Source: an uncultured Mycoplasmatota bacterium (GTDB lineage Bacteria > Bacillota_I > Bacilli_A > RF39 > UBA660). From it: 64,000 nucleotides of DNA. The stretch is taken from positions 434,001 to 498,000 of the forward strand of contig URHW01000001.1 in assembly GCA_900547775.1 (NCBI GenBank), in the 5' to 3' direction. Made by a program: the position numbers and the translations under genes. Shown in pieces: positions 23,490-33,665 of this stretch (position 1 is its first letter; each line of letters begins with the position of its first letter). Below the pieces are notes generated by a model. It was not told where the DNA came from and did not search any database. It was given only the letters and a program-made list of their open reading frames with translations.

Positions 23490-23891
23490 ATGCTTTTAAT
23501 TGATGGAAGAGAGTTTAAAGTAACTGAAGAGACTGCGTTTCTAGGTAATATTAGCTATAATAAAGTTAGTGGGTATAATATAAGATTTGAACTGCGTTTT
23601 ATAGATGGAGAGAAAAAGGGTTATATTAATTTAGATACTGGGTTTGAAAAAGAGAAGGATATTAATTTGTTTCTTAATAAGGAGTATTCCGGGCTTAATT
23701 TTGATGGTTATCCTTTTATGTATTTTGAGGTGTTTGATACGATGAAGTTTTTGGATTCTGAGATTGAATGTGAGATTAGAATTAAGATAAATGATATTAA
23801 AGATGGTAAAATTAATGTAAATTTTGAAGTTGATGATGATTTAATTAAAATTAAGTATGATGGAAATTTAATGGTGGTTAATAATATTTAA
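23490..23891 (+). CDS. Hypothetical protein (133 aa)
   Basis: Unrecognised soluble protein, beta-rich (alternating patterns such as EIECEIRIKINDIKDGKINV). It begins MLLIDGREFKVTEE with AAAAGGAG well placed before the ATG at 23490; an upstream in-frame ATG lies on top of that site. No partner genes: the next gene has its own promoter. Confidence 0.65.
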   Translation: MLLIDGREFKVTEETAFLGNISYNKVSGYNIRFELRFIDGEKKGYINLDTGFEKEKDINLFLNKEYSGLNFDGYPFMYFEVFDTMKFLDSEIECEIRIKINDIKDGKINVNFEVDDDLIKIKYDGNLMVVNNI

Positions 23892-23901
23892 TTTTTTTTA
23901 C

Positions 23902-23931
23902 TTGACAGTTGAATAAGCGTTCAACTATAAT
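23902..23931 (+). promoter_or_regulatory. ArsR-type operator within the metal-efflux promoter
   Basis: TTGACA (23902-23907), 18 bases, TATAAT (23926-23931). The spacer carries the inverted repeat AGTTGAA-N6-TTCAACT (23907-23913 and 23920-23926), the usual site and position for ArsR/SmtB repressors. The first gene downstream encodes such a repressor. Confidence 0.85.
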
Positions 23932-23946
23932 GATAGTGGAGGGAAT

Positions 23947-24321
23947 ATGGATTGTAAATGTTTAGAGTGTGATTGTAATATTATTCATGATGCAGTTGTT
24001 AATAATACTTTAAAGGCGATGCCTAGTGGTAAGGTTATTGAGAAAATTGCTGGTTTTTTTAAGGTTATTGGGGATAATACTAGGACAAAGATACTTTTTG
24101 CTTTAGATACTAATGAGATGTGTGTTTGTGATATTGCAAATGTGTTAAATATGACGAAGTCAGCTGTTTCTCATCAGCTCTCGGTATTGAGGGATGAGAG
24201 AATTGTAAAGTGTAATAGGGTTGGTAAAGAGGTTTATTATTCTTTAGATGATGAGCATGTTAAAGAGGTTTATGAGGTAGCGTTATCTCATGTGAAGGAG
24301 ATTTTAGATGAAAAAGTATAA
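23947..24321 (+). CDS. ArsR/SmtB-family metal-sensing repressor (CadC-like)
   Basis: A 124-residue winged-helix repressor. EMCVCDIANVLNMTKSAVSHQLSVL (written with the key CVC metal-binding motif, then the recognition helix) matches CadC, and the cysteine-rich N-terminus (MDCKCLECDC) could supply the remaining thiolate ligands of a CadC-type alpha3N site. The winged part is NRVGKEVYYSL. It overlaps the P-type ATPase by 14 bases and is expected to repress the operon until Cd, Pb or Zn binds. Confidence 0.9.
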   Translation: MDCKCLECDCNIIHDAVVNNTLKAMPSGKVIEKIAGFFKVIGDNTRTKILFALDTNEMCVCDIANVLNMTKSAVSHQLSVLRDERIVKCNRVGKEVYYSLDDEHVKEVYEVALSHVKEILDEKV

Positions 24322-26341
24322 ATATAATATAAATAATTTAGATTGTGCTGGATGTGCTAAGCAGGTTGAAATTGCTTTAAATAAGAATAAGGATTTTAAG
24401 AATGTGGTTGTTAATTTTAGTACGGGTAAGATAAGTTATGAGTCTGATAAAGATTTTAGTTTAGGAGAGCTTAATAAGTTAGTTAAGGCGGCTGAACCTG
24501 ATGCGAGTGTTAGTACTGATGAAGAGGTTAAGAAGGAAACTAATATTTATTTTCTTATTATTGGTTTAGTTATTCTTTTTGTGGGAATGTATTTGCCAGT
24601 AAGTGATAATGTAAGAATTATTTTATATATTATTAGTTATGTTTTTCTTTTATATAAGACTTTTGTTAAGGCGATGAAACTTTTATTTAAGAGTCATGTT
24701 ATTAATGAGAATATGCTTTTGACTATATCTTGTATTGGTGCATTATGTATTGATAAGGTTATGGAAGGAGCTATGGTTATAGGTTTATATACTATTGGTA
24801 AGGTTTTAGAGGAGAAGGCTTTAAATAATAGTAGGAAGTCTATTAAGGGAATTCTGGAAATTAAACAAGGGTATGCTAATGTGGTTAGTGGTGAGAAAAT
24901 TATTAAGACAAGTGTTGAAGATGTTAAAATAGGCGATGAACTTGTTATTAAGAAGGGGGAACGTATTCCGGTTGATGGTACACTAATAAACGGAGAGACT
25001 AATTTGGATGAGTCTGCTCTTACTGGGGAGTCAGTTTTGCGCTTTGTTAAATGTGGTGATGAGGTATTATCTGGCTCTATAAATAAGGGTGATGTTATTA
25101 GAGTTAGAGCTACATCTGAGTATGCTGATTCTACTGTTGCAAAGATACTTGAGTTACTAGATAATGCTAGTGATAAGAAAACTAAGTTAGAGACAACTGT
25201 TAGTAAATTAAGCAGATATTATACACCAATAATTTTGGGATTAGCAGTTTTAGTTATTTTAGTTTTGCCTCTTTTTGGAGTATCTATTAAGGAAAGTTTT
25301 TATAGAGGTCTTACGTTTTTAGTTATTTCTTGTCCTTGTGCAATTGCGATATCTGTTCCTTTATCTTATTTTACAGGAATAGGTGCTGCTAGTAAGAATG
25401 GTATTTTGATTAAGGGAAGTAATTATTTAGATGGTTTATCTGATATAAAAAATATTGTATTTGATAAGACGGGAACGCTTACTAGTGGAGAATTTAAGGT
25501 TAATAATATAGAAATTGCTAAGAATAGTAAGTATAGCAGGGATGATATTATTGATATTGTTGTTAGTGGAGAAGAGATGAGTAATCATCCACTTGCTAGT
25601 TCTCTTAAGTCACTAGGCGAAAGTAGTGGTAAGAAGGTTACTAAGTTTAAAGAGATTGATGGCATGGGGATTAGTTTTGTTTATGATGGGATGGAAGTTT
25701 TTATTGGTAGTAAGAAACTGTGCGGATGCAAGAGAAAAGCAGATGTACATGTAGTTATTGATGGTAAGCATGAGGCATCTATTATGTTAAATGATGGAAT
25801 TAAAGAGAATGCCAGTGATGTTATTAATGAGCTTAAGGCTTTTGGGGTTAAAACTTATATGTTTACTGGGGATAAGAAAGATATTGCGATGATTACTGGA
25901 GAAAAACTAGGTATTGATGAGATTAGATATGAGATGCTTCCAACAGATAAGTATAATGAGTTTGATAGTGTTAATAAGAGTGGTGTAACTGCTTTTGCTG
26001 GTGATGGAATAAATGATGCACCTGTATTAAAGAGAGCAGATATTGGAATATCTATGGGTGGTATTGGTTCTGAGTCGGCGATAGAAGCTAGTGATATTGT
26101 TCTTATGAATGATGATCTGGAGAAGATTCCTTTAGGAATTAGAATTTCTCAGTATACGAAAAAGATAATTAAGGAAGATCTGATATTTGCAATTTCAGTA
26201 AAAGTTATTATTTTACTTCTTTCAGTGTTTGGGCTTGCTAATATGTGGTTTGCAGTCTTTGCTGATACGGGTGTAACGCTTCTTGCAATATTAAATACTT
26301 TAAGAATTACAAATAAATTTAGAATAGAAAAGGATAATTAG
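24308..26341 (+). CDS. Heavy-metal P1B-type ATPase (Zn/Cd/Pb efflux)
   Basis: 677 residues. The N-terminal metal-binding domain has NLDCAGCAKQVE (CxxC, residues ~7-17). Then come the actuator motif LTGES, the transmembrane metal site SCPCAIAIS, the phosphorylation site FDKTGTLTSG and the hinge GDGINDAPVLKRAD. The last helices contain FADTGVTLLAILNTLRI, with the aspartate position typical of the Zn/Cd/Pb (ZntA/CadA) subgroup. It is cotranscribed with the CadC-like repressor and exports toxic divalent metals from the cytoplasm. Confidence 0.93.
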   Translation: MKKYKYNINNLDCAGCAKQVEIALNKNKDFKNVVVNFSTGKISYESDKDFSLGELNKLVKAAEPDASVSTDEEVKKETNIYFLIIGLVILFVGMYLPVSDNVRIILYIISYVFLLYKTFVKAMKLLFKSHVINENMLLTISCIGALCIDKVMEGAMVIGLYTIGKVLEEKALNNSRKSIKGILEIKQGYANVVSGEKIIKTSVEDVKIGDELVIKKGERIPVDGTLINGETNLDESALTGESVLRFVKCGDEVLSGSINKGDVIRVRATSEYADSTVAKILELLDNASDKKTKLETTVSKLSRYYTPIILGLAVLVILVLPLFGVSIKESFYRGLTFLVISCPCAIAISVPLSYFTGIGAASKNGILIKGSNYLDGLSDIKNIVFDKTGTLTSGEFKVNNIEIAKNSKYSRDDIIDIVVSGEEMSNHPLASSLKSLGESSGKKVTKFKEIDGMGISFVYDGMEVFIGSKKLCGCKRKADVHVVIDGKHEASIMLNDGIKENASDVINELKAFGVKTYMFTGDKKDIAMITGEKLGIDEIRYEMLPTDKYNEFDSVNKSGVTAFAGDGINDAPVLKRADIGISMGGIGSESAIEASDIVLMNDDLEKIPLGIRISQYTKKIIKEDLIFAISVKVIILLLSVFGLANMWFAVFADTGVTLLAILNTLRITNKFRIEKDN

Positions 26342-26343
26342 TT

Positions 26344-26862
26344 ATGTGGATAGGTTTTATTGTTATTTCAATTGTTGGAACACTTTTACATTTTTTATAT
26401 GAAATAAGCGGTCATAATAAGGTAGTTGCTATATTTGCAGCAGTTAATGAAAGCACTTGGGAGCATATTAAGATTGCTTTGACGCCAACTTTTTTATGGA
26501 GTTTGTTAGATGGATTTAAGTATGGGACAAGTCCTAATTATTTTATAGCGAAGAGTGCTAGTTTACTTGTTATAGTATTTTTAATACCAATTATATTTTA
26601 TACTTATACAGCAATTACGAAGAAGGCAGTGCTTTGGTTTGATATTACATACTTTTATGTTACTATTTTTTGTTCACAGTTTATCTTTAATTATATTGTA
26701 AATATGAAACCATTTGGTTTTGTTTATCAGTATGTTTCTGTTATAATATTGTTTATGGTATTTGGAACTTATATGGTTGGAACTTTAGAACCTGTTCATA
26801 ATTTTTTATTTAAAGACCCAATATCTAATAAATATGGAAAAGAAGGACATACTGAAGAATAA
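26344..26862 (+). CDS. DUF6512-like membrane protein
   Basis: 172 residues, about five membrane helices. The region ISGHNKVVAIFAAVNESTWEHIKIALTPTFLW is split by small helices; the NESTWEHIKI stretch is what I associate with the uncharacterised DUF6512 family. It starts two bases after the ATPase stop, so it belongs to the metal-responsive operon. Role unknown; possibly an accessory membrane component. Confidence 0.7.
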   Translation: MWIGFIVISIVGTLLHFLYEISGHNKVVAIFAAVNESTWEHIKIALTPTFLWSLLDGFKYGTSPNYFIAKSASLLVIVFLIPIIFYTYTAITKKAVLWFDITYFYVTIFCSQFIFNYIVNMKPFGFVYQYVSVIILFMVFGTYMVGTLEPVHNFLFKDPISNKYGKEGHTEE

Positions 26863-26874
26863 TAGGTGATAGTA

Positions 26875-27408
26875 GTGAATAATTTAAAAAAGTATTTTTT
26901 GACATTTATAGTTTTTGCAATTTGTGGATGGCTATATGAGGAGTTCCTTTTTATAGTAGAAGATCATGTGTTAGTTAATAGAGGTTCTTTGTGGGGACCT
27001 TGGCTTCCAATATATGGATTTGGTGGTTTTGCTGTAATTTTACTTTTTTATAGATATAAAGATAAGAAGATTATGATTGGTAAGGTTAATGTTAGACCGC
27101 TTGTGCTGTTTTTTGAGACAACGATTATTTGTGTTTTAGTAGAACTTATTGCATCTTATATTATTGATTTTAGAAGTTTATGGGATTATAGTGATAAGTT
27201 TATGAATTTTGAAGGAAGAATAGCACTTGTTCCGGGACTACGATTTGGAATTTTAGCACTTCTTGGTATTTATTGCGTGTATCCTTTGTGTGTGAAATTA
27301 GCAAATGTTAAAAATAAGAAAGTTAATTTTTTGTATTATGTTATTTTTGCATTATTTATAATTGATGCAGTTTCAAGAATTTGGCTTGGTAATAATTACC
27401 ATGTGTAG
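26875..27408 (+). CDS. CmpB-type putative ABC transporter permease family (PF06541) membrane protein
   Basis: 177 residues, about five membrane helices. It has the family markers CGWLYEEFLF, VNRGSLWGPWLPIYGFGG, LWDYSDKFMNFEGRI and PGLRFGIL. Members are annotated as ABC permeases but lack an obvious ATPase partner, and none is here. Translation probably starts at GTG 26875, with AGGTGAT ahead; a GTG nine bases earlier overlaps that site. It follows DUF6512 closely, making it the fourth gene of the metal operon. A paralogue lies at 55922. Confidence 0.8.
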   Translation: MNNLKKYFLTFIVFAICGWLYEEFLFIVEDHVLVNRGSLWGPWLPIYGFGGFAVILLFYRYKDKKIMIGKVNVRPLVLFFETTIICVLVELIASYIIDFRSLWDYSDKFMNFEGRIALVPGLRFGILALLGIYCVYPLCVKLANVKNKKVNFLYYVIFALFIIDAVSRIWLGNNYHV

Positions 27409-27463
27409 TTGATTTTATGGGATTATTTTGTTAGAATTGTAGGGAAGAAAGACGAGTGATTTT

Positions 27464-29122
27464 ATGGATGATTATAAGAAACTTGCGGATTTAATATTTC
27501 CAAATATAAAGAAAAGCGTAGCTGATTATGAGAAAGAGTATCCTGAGAGAAATTTAAAGGAAGGAGCTAAGGTTACAAGATATGCACCTAGTCCAACGGG
27601 ATTTATGCATATTGGTAATTTTTATTCTTCTGTTATTAATTATGTTCTTGCTAAGCAAAGTGGTGGTGTGTTCTTTTTGAGAAATGAAGATACAGATTCA
27701 TCTAGAGAACTTAGTGGAGCAGTTGAGTATATTCGTCATGTACTTGAGCATTATCATATTAATCCTGATGAGTATGAGTATCGTGATATTAATAAGCAAG
27801 CAGGTAATTATGGGCCTTATATTCAGTCAGAGAGGAAAGATATTTATCATGCGTTTATAAAAGAATTAGTTAGTCAAGGCAAGGCTTATCCGTGCTTTTT
27901 AACTCAAGAAGAAATGGATGAGATTAGAGCAACTCAGACTGCTGGTAAGAAGAGAATTGGTATTTATGGTAAGTATGCTAAGTATCGTGATTTAAGTCCG
28001 GTAGATGCTATGGAAAGAATTAAGAGTGGTGAGAAGTATACTGTTAGATTAAAGAGTTCTGGTAATTTCTTTAATAAGTTTAAGTTTAATGATTTAGTAT
28101 TTGGTGAGATGGAGTTTCCAGAAAATGATATAGATATTCCAATTATGAAGTCTAGTAATTTACTTCCAACATATCATTTTGCTCATTTGGTTGATGATCA
28201 TTTAATGAGAACAACACATGTTGTACGTGGCCAAGAGTGGATGAGTAGTGTGCCAGTTCATTATGAGTTATTTAAGACATTTGGATTTAAGATGCCTAAG
28301 TATATTCATACTCCTTTAATATTAAAGAAGGATGGAGATAAGATTAGAAAGATATCTAAGAGATTAGATCCAGAGGCTAGAATGACTTATTATGAGGAGA
28401 AGGGTTATCCAGTTTATTCATTGATTGAAGCAATTATGACAATAGCAAATTCTAATTATGAACAGTGGAGGGAAGGTCATCCTGATGCTGATTTTACTGA
28501 GTTTGAGTTTTCTCCTAAAAAGATGAGTTCTGCTGGGGCACTATTTGATTTAGATAAGCTTGATAATATTTCTAAAAATTATTTAAGTAAGTTAAAAGCT
28601 AGTGAAGTATTTGATGGATTAGATGAGTGGTCTAAGATTTATGATACTGATTTTAATGCTTTAATTAATAAACATAAGGATTATACAATTAGCGTACTAA
28701 ATATTGAAAGGGAGCAGAAGAAACCTAGAAAAGATTTTGCTTGTTTTAGTGAAGTTAAAGATAATATTTGGTATATGTATAATGAATTATTTGATGGTGC
28801 TATATTTGATTTTAGTTTCTTAAAACATGAAGAGGATGCAAAGAAAATTATTTCTACTTATTTAAATGAGTATTTTGATATTAATGATGATAAGGAAACT
28901 TGGTTTAATAAGATTAAGGAGTTAACTGAGAAGATGGGATACTGTTCTAATATGAAAGAGTATAAAGAAAACCCAGATAATTATAGAGGTAGTACTGCTG
29001 ATATAAGTAATGTTATAAGAGTAGCACTTACTACTAAACTTACTACACCTGATTTGTATGAGATTATTAATATATTAGGTGATGCTGAAGTTAGGTCTAG
29101 ATTTAGTAAAATATGTGGATAA
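27464..29122 (+). CDS. gltX: Glutamate-tRNA ligase
   Basis: A class I aminoacyl-tRNA synthetase of 552 residues, charging tRNA-Glu (and possibly tRNA-Gln where an amidotransferase exists). The HIGH motif is in YAPSPTGFMHIGN (~residue 40-52) and the KMSKS equivalent is KISKRLDP (~302). NEDTDSSRE and VRGQEWMSS are conserved active-site segments. It is longer than and divergent from Bacillus GltX (about 480 aa), matching an atypical branch. ATG 27464 lacks a perfect ribosome site (GAAAGACGAGTG). A tRNA-Glu lies 4.5 kb upstream. Confidence 0.92.
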   Translation: MDDYKKLADLIFPNIKKSVADYEKEYPERNLKEGAKVTRYAPSPTGFMHIGNFYSSVINYVLAKQSGGVFFLRNEDTDSSRELSGAVEYIRHVLEHYHINPDEYEYRDINKQAGNYGPYIQSERKDIYHAFIKELVSQGKAYPCFLTQEEMDEIRATQTAGKKRIGIYGKYAKYRDLSPVDAMERIKSGEKYTVRLKSSGNFFNKFKFNDLVFGEMEFPENDIDIPIMKSSNLLPTYHFAHLVDDHLMRTTHVVRGQEWMSSVPVHYELFKTFGFKMPKYIHTPLILKKDGDKIRKISKRLDPEARMTYYEEKGYPVYSLIEAIMTIANSNYEQWREGHPDADFTEFEFSPKKMSSAGALFDLDKLDNISKNYLSKLKASEVFDGLDEWSKIYDTDFNALINKHKDYTISVLNIEREQKKPRKDFACFSEVKDNIWYMYNELFDGAIFDFSFLKHEEDAKKIISTYLNEYFDINDDKETWFNKIKELTEKMGYCSNMKEYKENPDNYRGSTADISNVIRVALTTKLTTPDLYEIINILGDAEVRSRFSKICG

Positions 29123-29167
29123 TTCGATAGTTATTCACATTTTTTCTTGTTTTTGAGTAAGTTTTTA

Positions 29168-29196
29168 TTGACTTTATGGGTAAGGTTTCATATAAT
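29168..29196 (+). promoter_or_regulatory. Promoter of rplM-rpsI
   Basis: TTGACT (29168-29173), 17 bases, TATAAT (29191-29196). Transcription would start near 29203, leaving a leader of about 75 bases in the place where L13-type autoregulatory leaders occur in Firmicutes. I could not verify the fold. Confidence 0.75.
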
Positions 29197-29279
29197 TCAT
29201 ATTGGTACATTTTGATTTGCTTAATTATTTGCTGATTTGGGACGTCAAATGATAATTGAGTGATGAAAGGAATTATTTT

Positions 29280-29711
29280 ATGAAAACATTTATGCAAACA
29301 AAAGAAACTGTAGAACGCACGTGGTATGTAATTGATGCTGCTGATAAACCTCTAGGACGTGTAGCGACTAAAGCAGCTACTATATTAAGAGGAAAACATA
29401 AAGCAACTTTTACACCTCATATTGATTGTGGAGATTATGTAATTATTATTAATGCTGATAAGGTTAAATTAACTGGTAATAAGATTAATGATAAGATGTA
29501 CTATAATCATTCTGGATTCCCAGGTGGACTAAGAACTCGTAATGCTAAAACTATGTTAGAAAGTTATCCTGTAGAAATGGTTGAAAGAGCTGTTAATGGT
29601 ATGCTTCCAAATGGACCTTTAGGAAGACAAATGTATCGTAAGCTATTCGTTTATGCTGGTAGTGAACATAAACATGAGGCTCAAAAGCCAACTACAATAA
29701 CAATTGATTAG
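29280..29711 (+). CDS. rplM: Ribosomal protein L13 (uL13)
   Basis: 143 residues of full length. [19 protein letters not shown] at the start, [30 protein letters not shown] and the end [11 protein letters not shown] are standard L13. The ATG at 29280 follows GAAAGGAA; an upstream in-frame start has no ribosome site. It forms the usual two-gene operon with rpsI. Confidence 0.97.
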   Translation: MKTFMQTKETVERTWYVIDAADKPLGRVATKAATILRGKHKATFTPHIDCGDYVIIINADKVKLTGNKINDKMYYNHSGFPGGLRTRNAKTMLESYPVEMVERAVNGMLPNGPLGRQMYRKLFVYAGSEHKHEAQKPTTITID

Positions 29712-29721
29712 GAGAGAGATT

Positions 29722-30138
29722 ATGAAGAAAAGTGAAGTTACTGCTACTGGAAGAAGAAAACGTTCAGTTGCACAAGTTAAACTAGTTACTGGTAAGGGAA
29801 AGATTACTGTTAATGGTAGAGATGTAAATGAATACATGCCTTTTCCTACATTAGTAATGGATTTAAAACAACCACTTGTATTAACTAATAACGAAAATAC
29901 TTTTGATATTGATGTTAAGGTTAATGGTGGTGGATTCTCTGGACAAGCTGGAGCTATTAGACTTGCTATTACTAAAGCATTAGTTGAGTTTGATGCTGAG
30001 GCTGATCAAGCTAGAGAAGACGCTTATAAGAAAGTTCTTAGAGAGGCTGGTTTCTTAACTCGTGATCCTAGAGTTAAAGAACGTAAAAAATATGGTCTTA
30101 AGAAGGCTCGTAGAGCACCACAATTTAGTAAACGTTAA
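29722..30138 (+). CDS. rpsI: Ribosomal protein S9 (uS9)
   Basis: 138 residues. [15 protein letters not shown] near the start, [17 protein letters not shown] in the middle, and the basic tail [12 protein letters not shown] that reaches the P-site tRNA are all present. ATG 29722 has GGAGAGAG ahead. A terminator follows. Confidence 0.97.
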   Translation: MKKSEVTATGRRKRSVAQVKLVTGKGKITVNGRDVNEYMPFPTLVMDLKQPLVLTNNENTFDIDVKVNGGGFSGQAGAIRLAITKALVEFDAEADQAREDAYKKVLREAGFLTRDPRVKERKKYGLKKARRAPQFSKR

Positions 30139-30150
30139 TTTGTTTCTTAT

Positions 30151-30178
30151 ACCTTGGGAGTTTATCTCAAGGTTTTTG
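30151..30178 (+). terminator. Terminator after rpsI
   Basis: ACCTTGGGA/TCTCAAGGT hairpin followed by TTTTTG. Confidence 0.8.
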
Positions 30179-30260
30179 CATTTTATAGGGACTATCAAAT
30201 TTTGAAAATTGGTTGATTATTCGTTAATTGTAGGGTAAACTATTTGTGATTGGAGGGTTT

Positions 30261-31574
30261 ATGAGAGAGGTTATTGATTTTATAAATAATTTAAATATTT
30301 CGAAAGATGAATATGTTGTTCTTGCTTGTTCTTATGGACCTGATTCAATGTGCTTGCTTGATCTTTTGCGTAAATGTGAGTTAAAGGTAGTTGTAGCTCA
30401 TGTTAATCATAAGGTTAGAAGTGAAAGTGATGAGGAGTATATATTATTAGAAGAGTACTGTAAGAAGAGTAATATTCCTTTTGAGGGAATGAGTATTTTA
30501 GAAGAAATTGATGGTAATTTTGAGTCTAAGGCTAGGGAAATACGATATAATTTTTTTGAAGAAATATTAACTAAATATAATGCAAGTTATTTGTTTACGG
30601 CACATCATGGTGATGATTTAGTAGAAACTATTTTGATGAGGATTGGTAGGGGAGCATCTTTTGGTGGGTATGCTGGTTTTAGTGAGGAGTCTGAATTTAG
30701 AGGCAAAAGACTAGTTAGACCACTTATTTTTGTTACTAAAAAGGATATTTTAGAATATAATGAAAAATATGGGATAGTGTATGCTAATGATTATACTAAT
30801 TTTGAAAGGGTACATACTAGAAATAAGATAAGATTGGATGTTTTGCCTGTTTTAAAGGAAATTAATCCGAAAATTCACGAAAAATTCATAAAGTTCAGTC
30901 ATACTATAAGTGAATATAATGATTATGTTGAGAAAGAAGTTATTTCTTTGCTTGATAGATTGTATTCAAATAATAGATTAGATTTGGATGGTTTTAATTC
31001 TCTACCCCTTCTACTTAAAAAGCATATTTTGTGCACAATTCTTTCTGAGATTTATCGTGATGATATTACCTATATTAACGATAAACATTTAAATCTAATC
31101 TTTAATTTAATTGATGGGAAACCTAATGGGTATGTTTGTTTACCTAATGGGGTTAAAGTTTATAAATATTATAATAGTCTTATTTTTAATGATGAGGAGT
31201 TAGTTCTAACTTATGATTATATATTTGATAAAAGGATAGAACTTCCTTTAGGAGTAATTGAAGAAATATCATCTTATGATGGGAAGAGTAATTACTATAT
31301 TAGATTATGTAGCGATGAAGTTAAGCTTCCTCTTCATGTAAGGACAAGAAAATTAGGGGATTTTATGGATGTTAAGAATATGAATGGGACTAAAAAAATT
31401 AAGAGTATTTTTATTGATGATAAGGTTCCATTAAAGATCCGTGATAGTTATCCTTTGGTTTGTGATGATGAGGGAAATATTTTGTGGGTTCCTGGCGTAA
31501 AAAAAAGTAAATTTGATAAGCAAATGAATGAAAGTTATGATATAATACTTAAGTATGTAAAGAAGGAGAAATAG
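30261..31574 (+). CDS. tilS: tRNA(Ile)-lysidine synthase
   Basis: 437 residues. TilS converts C34 of the minor tRNA-Ile to lysidine using ATP. The PP-loop reads LACSYGPDSMCLLDLL, where the usual SGGxDS has Tyr in place of the first Gly. VAHVNHKVRSESDEEY and FTAHHGDDLVETILMRIGRG are the normal ATP and lysine-binding segments, and the C-terminal TilS domain includes KIKSIFIDDKVP. ATG 30261 follows GGAGGG. Position just before ftsH is the classic Firmicutes order (hpt is absent here). Confidence 0.94.
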   Translation: MREVIDFINNLNISKDEYVVLACSYGPDSMCLLDLLRKCELKVVVAHVNHKVRSESDEEYILLEEYCKKSNIPFEGMSILEEIDGNFESKAREIRYNFFEEILTKYNASYLFTAHHGDDLVETILMRIGRGASFGGYAGFSEESEFRGKRLVRPLIFVTKKDILEYNEKYGIVYANDYTNFERVHTRNKIRLDVLPVLKEINPKIHEKFIKFSHTISEYNDYVEKEVISLLDRLYSNNRLDLDGFNSLPLLLKKHILCTILSEIYRDDITYINDKHLNLIFNLIDGKPNGYVCLPNGVKVYKYYNSLIFNDEELVLTYDYIFDKRIELPLGVIEEISSYDGKSNYYIRLCSDEVKLPLHVRTRKLGDFMDVKNMNGTKKIKSIFIDDKVPLKIRDSYPLVCDDEGNILWVPGVKKSKFDKQMNESYDIILKYVKKEK

Positions 31575-31575
31575 T

Positions 31576-33546
31576 ATGAAGAAGAAAAAGAGTTATACAA
31601 AGCAAACTGTTCCTTATGCAATTTTATTGATTGTTATCATTGGAGTGTTAGTTTTCTTTAATTTATCACAATATAAGGTTTATGATTATTCTTATGATGA
31701 GTTTATTAAGAAATTATCTGAAGGTGATGTATCTAAGTTAGAAATTACACCAAAGAATGCTTCTGGTGTTTATGTTATAAATGGACAGTTAAAGGATTAT
31801 AAGAGTACTGAAAGTTTTAGAGTTAATGTTCCACTTGCTGAGACTGTACTTGATAAGGTAATGAAGTATGTTGATGAAGATGAGATTGAAGTAGTTACTA
31901 ATCCTAATCCAGAGAATAGTGGTTTTGTTACTGTATTAATAAATGTGGTACCAACTGTTCTGTTAATTGGTGCGACTATTTGGTTATTTTCTAAGATAAG
32001 TGGTGGTAATAAAAATAGTATGGATTTTGGAAGAAGCCGTGCTAAGTTAAATGAGGAGTCTAAAGCTAGGTTTAGTGATGTTGCTGGGCTTGTTGAAGAA
32101 AAAGAAGAGGTTGCTGAGTTAATTGATTTCTTAAAGAATCCTAAGAAGTTTCAAAAACTTGGTGCTAGAATACCTAAAGGTGTATTACTTGTAGGGCCTC
32201 CAGGAACTGGTAAGACTTTACTTGCTAAGGCTGTTGCTGGTGAAGCAAATGTACCATTTTATTATATAAGTGGTTCTGATTTTGTAGAGTTATTTGTTGG
32301 TGTTGGTGCTTCACGTGTTCGTGATATGTTTAAACAAGCTAAGCAATCTGCACCATGCTTAATCTTTATTGATGAAATTGATGCGGTTGGTCGTCAAAGA
32401 GGTACTGGTTTAGGCGGTGGACATGATGAGAGAGAACAAACATTAAATCAGTTATTAACTGAAATGGATGGTTTTGGAGCTAATGAAGGAATTATCATTA
32501 TTGCTGCAACTAATAGACCAGATGTGCTTGATCCAGCATTACTTAGACCAGGAAGATTTGATAGACAAGTTACAGTTAGTTTACCAGATCAAAAGGAAAG
32601 AAAAGCTATTTTAGAAGTACATGCACGTAATAAGGTGTTTGATAAGAGTGTTAATTTAGAGAATATTTCTAAACGTACTCCAGGATTTAGTGGAGCTGAT
32701 TTAGAAAATTTACTTAATGAAGCAGCACTTCTTGCGGTTAGAAGAAATTTACCAGCTATTACAATGGCTGAGATTGATGAAGCTACTGATAGAGTATTAA
32801 TGGGACCTGCTAAGGTTAGTCATACAATTACTCCTAAAGAAAAAGAATTGATTGCTCTTCATGAGAGTGGACATGCTGTTATTGGTATGAAAGTTCCAGA
32901 TGCAGAGGTAGTACATAAGATTACAATTATTCCTAGAGGTGTAGCTGGTGGTTATACTATGATGCTACCTAAGGAAGAGAAGATTGCTATTATGACTAAG
33001 AGTGAACTTCTTTCAACTATTACTGGTTTACTTGGTGGTAGAGTTAGTGAAGAGTTATTCTTTGGTGAGATTACTACTGGTGCTAGTGATGACTTTAGTA
33101 AAGCAACTAAGATTGCTAGATCTATGGTTACTGAATATGGTATGAGTGATTTAGGACCAGTTCAGTTGGAACAAAAGAGTGAGGGCGTATTCTTAGGTAG
33201 AGATTATAATAAGAGTAAGAACTTTAGTGATGCTGTAGCACTTGAGATTGATCAAGAAGTTAGAAAAATTATGAATCAGTGTTATAGTGAGGCTACTAGA
33301 ATTTTAAAAGAGAATGAGAAATTAGTTAGATTACTTGCTGATACTCTTATTGAAAGAGAAACTATTACTAAGGAAGAAATTGAAGAACTTGTTGAAACTG
33401 GACATATTAGTGATAACTTTACACCTAGTGAAGATACAGTTAGTTTAAAGGAAAGAGCTAAGGTTCTTGGTGTTAAAGGCTATACTAAGATGACTGATGA
33501 AGAGTTAAAAAAAGCTATAGAAAAAGCAGAAGATTCTAGTAAATAG
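31576..33546 (+). CDS. ftsH: ATP-dependent zinc metalloprotease FtsH
   Basis: 656 residues. Two membrane helices (~10-28 and ~113-132) flank a periplasmic-side domain. The AAA module has Walker [18 protein letters not shown], Walker [14 protein letters not shown] and the arginine-finger region [17 protein letters not shown]. The protease site is [11 protein letters not shown] (HEXXH) with the distal aspartate in [12 protein letters not shown]. It degrades unstable membrane and cytoplasmic proteins. A terminator overlaps its stop. Confidence 0.98.
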   Translation: MKKKKSYTKQTVPYAILLIVIIGVLVFFNLSQYKVYDYSYDEFIKKLSEGDVSKLEITPKNASGVYVINGQLKDYKSTESFRVNVPLAETVLDKVMKYVDEDEIEVVTNPNPENSGFVTVLINVVPTVLLIGATIWLFSKISGGNKNSMDFGRSRAKLNEESKARFSDVAGLVEEKEEVAELIDFLKNPKKFQKLGARIPKGVLLVGPPGTGKTLLAKAVAGEANVPFYYISGSDFVELFVGVGASRVRDMFKQAKQSAPCLIFIDEIDAVGRQRGTGLGGGHDEREQTLNQLLTEMDGFGANEGIIIIAATNRPDVLDPALLRPGRFDRQVTVSLPDQKERKAILEVHARNKVFDKSVNLENISKRTPGFSGADLENLLNEAALLAVRRNLPAITMAEIDEATDRVLMGPAKVSHTITPKEKELIALHESGHAVIGMKVPDAEVVHKITIIPRGVAGGYTMMLPKEEKIAIMTKSELLSTITGLLGGRVSEELFFGEITTGASDDFSKATKIARSMVTEYGMSDLGPVQLEQKSEGVFLGRDYNKSKNFSDAVALEIDQEVRKIMNQCYSEATRILKENEKLVRLLADTLIERETITKEEIEELVETGHISDNFTPSEDTVSLKERAKVLGVKGYTKMTDEELKKAIEKAEDSSK

Positions 33547-33557
33547 AATCTTTTTTT
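33532..33557 (+). terminator. Terminator of tilS-ftsH
   Basis: GATTCT-N7-AGAATC followed by seven T residues; the stem begins inside the last codons of ftsH. Confidence 0.85.
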
Positions 33558-33606
33558 AGTTATCTAGGTTCTCTAAACTCTAGTTTGAAGTAAATTTCCA
33601 TCAAAT

Positions 33607-33665
33607 CCTTATAAAATAAGGAAAAAAGTGTGTTTTTAAAATTCGATTTTTTTACACACTTTTTT
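33607..33665. terminator. Two hairpins, probable bidirectional terminator
   Basis: CCTTAT-AAA-ATAAGG (33607-33621) is followed by a perfect 12-bp stem AAAAAAGTGTGT/ACACACTTTTTT (33622-33633 and 33654-33665). T-runs lie on both sides. The hairpins are between convergent ftsH and the - strand gene at 33847. The remaining bases up to 33846 show nothing. Confidence 0.75.
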
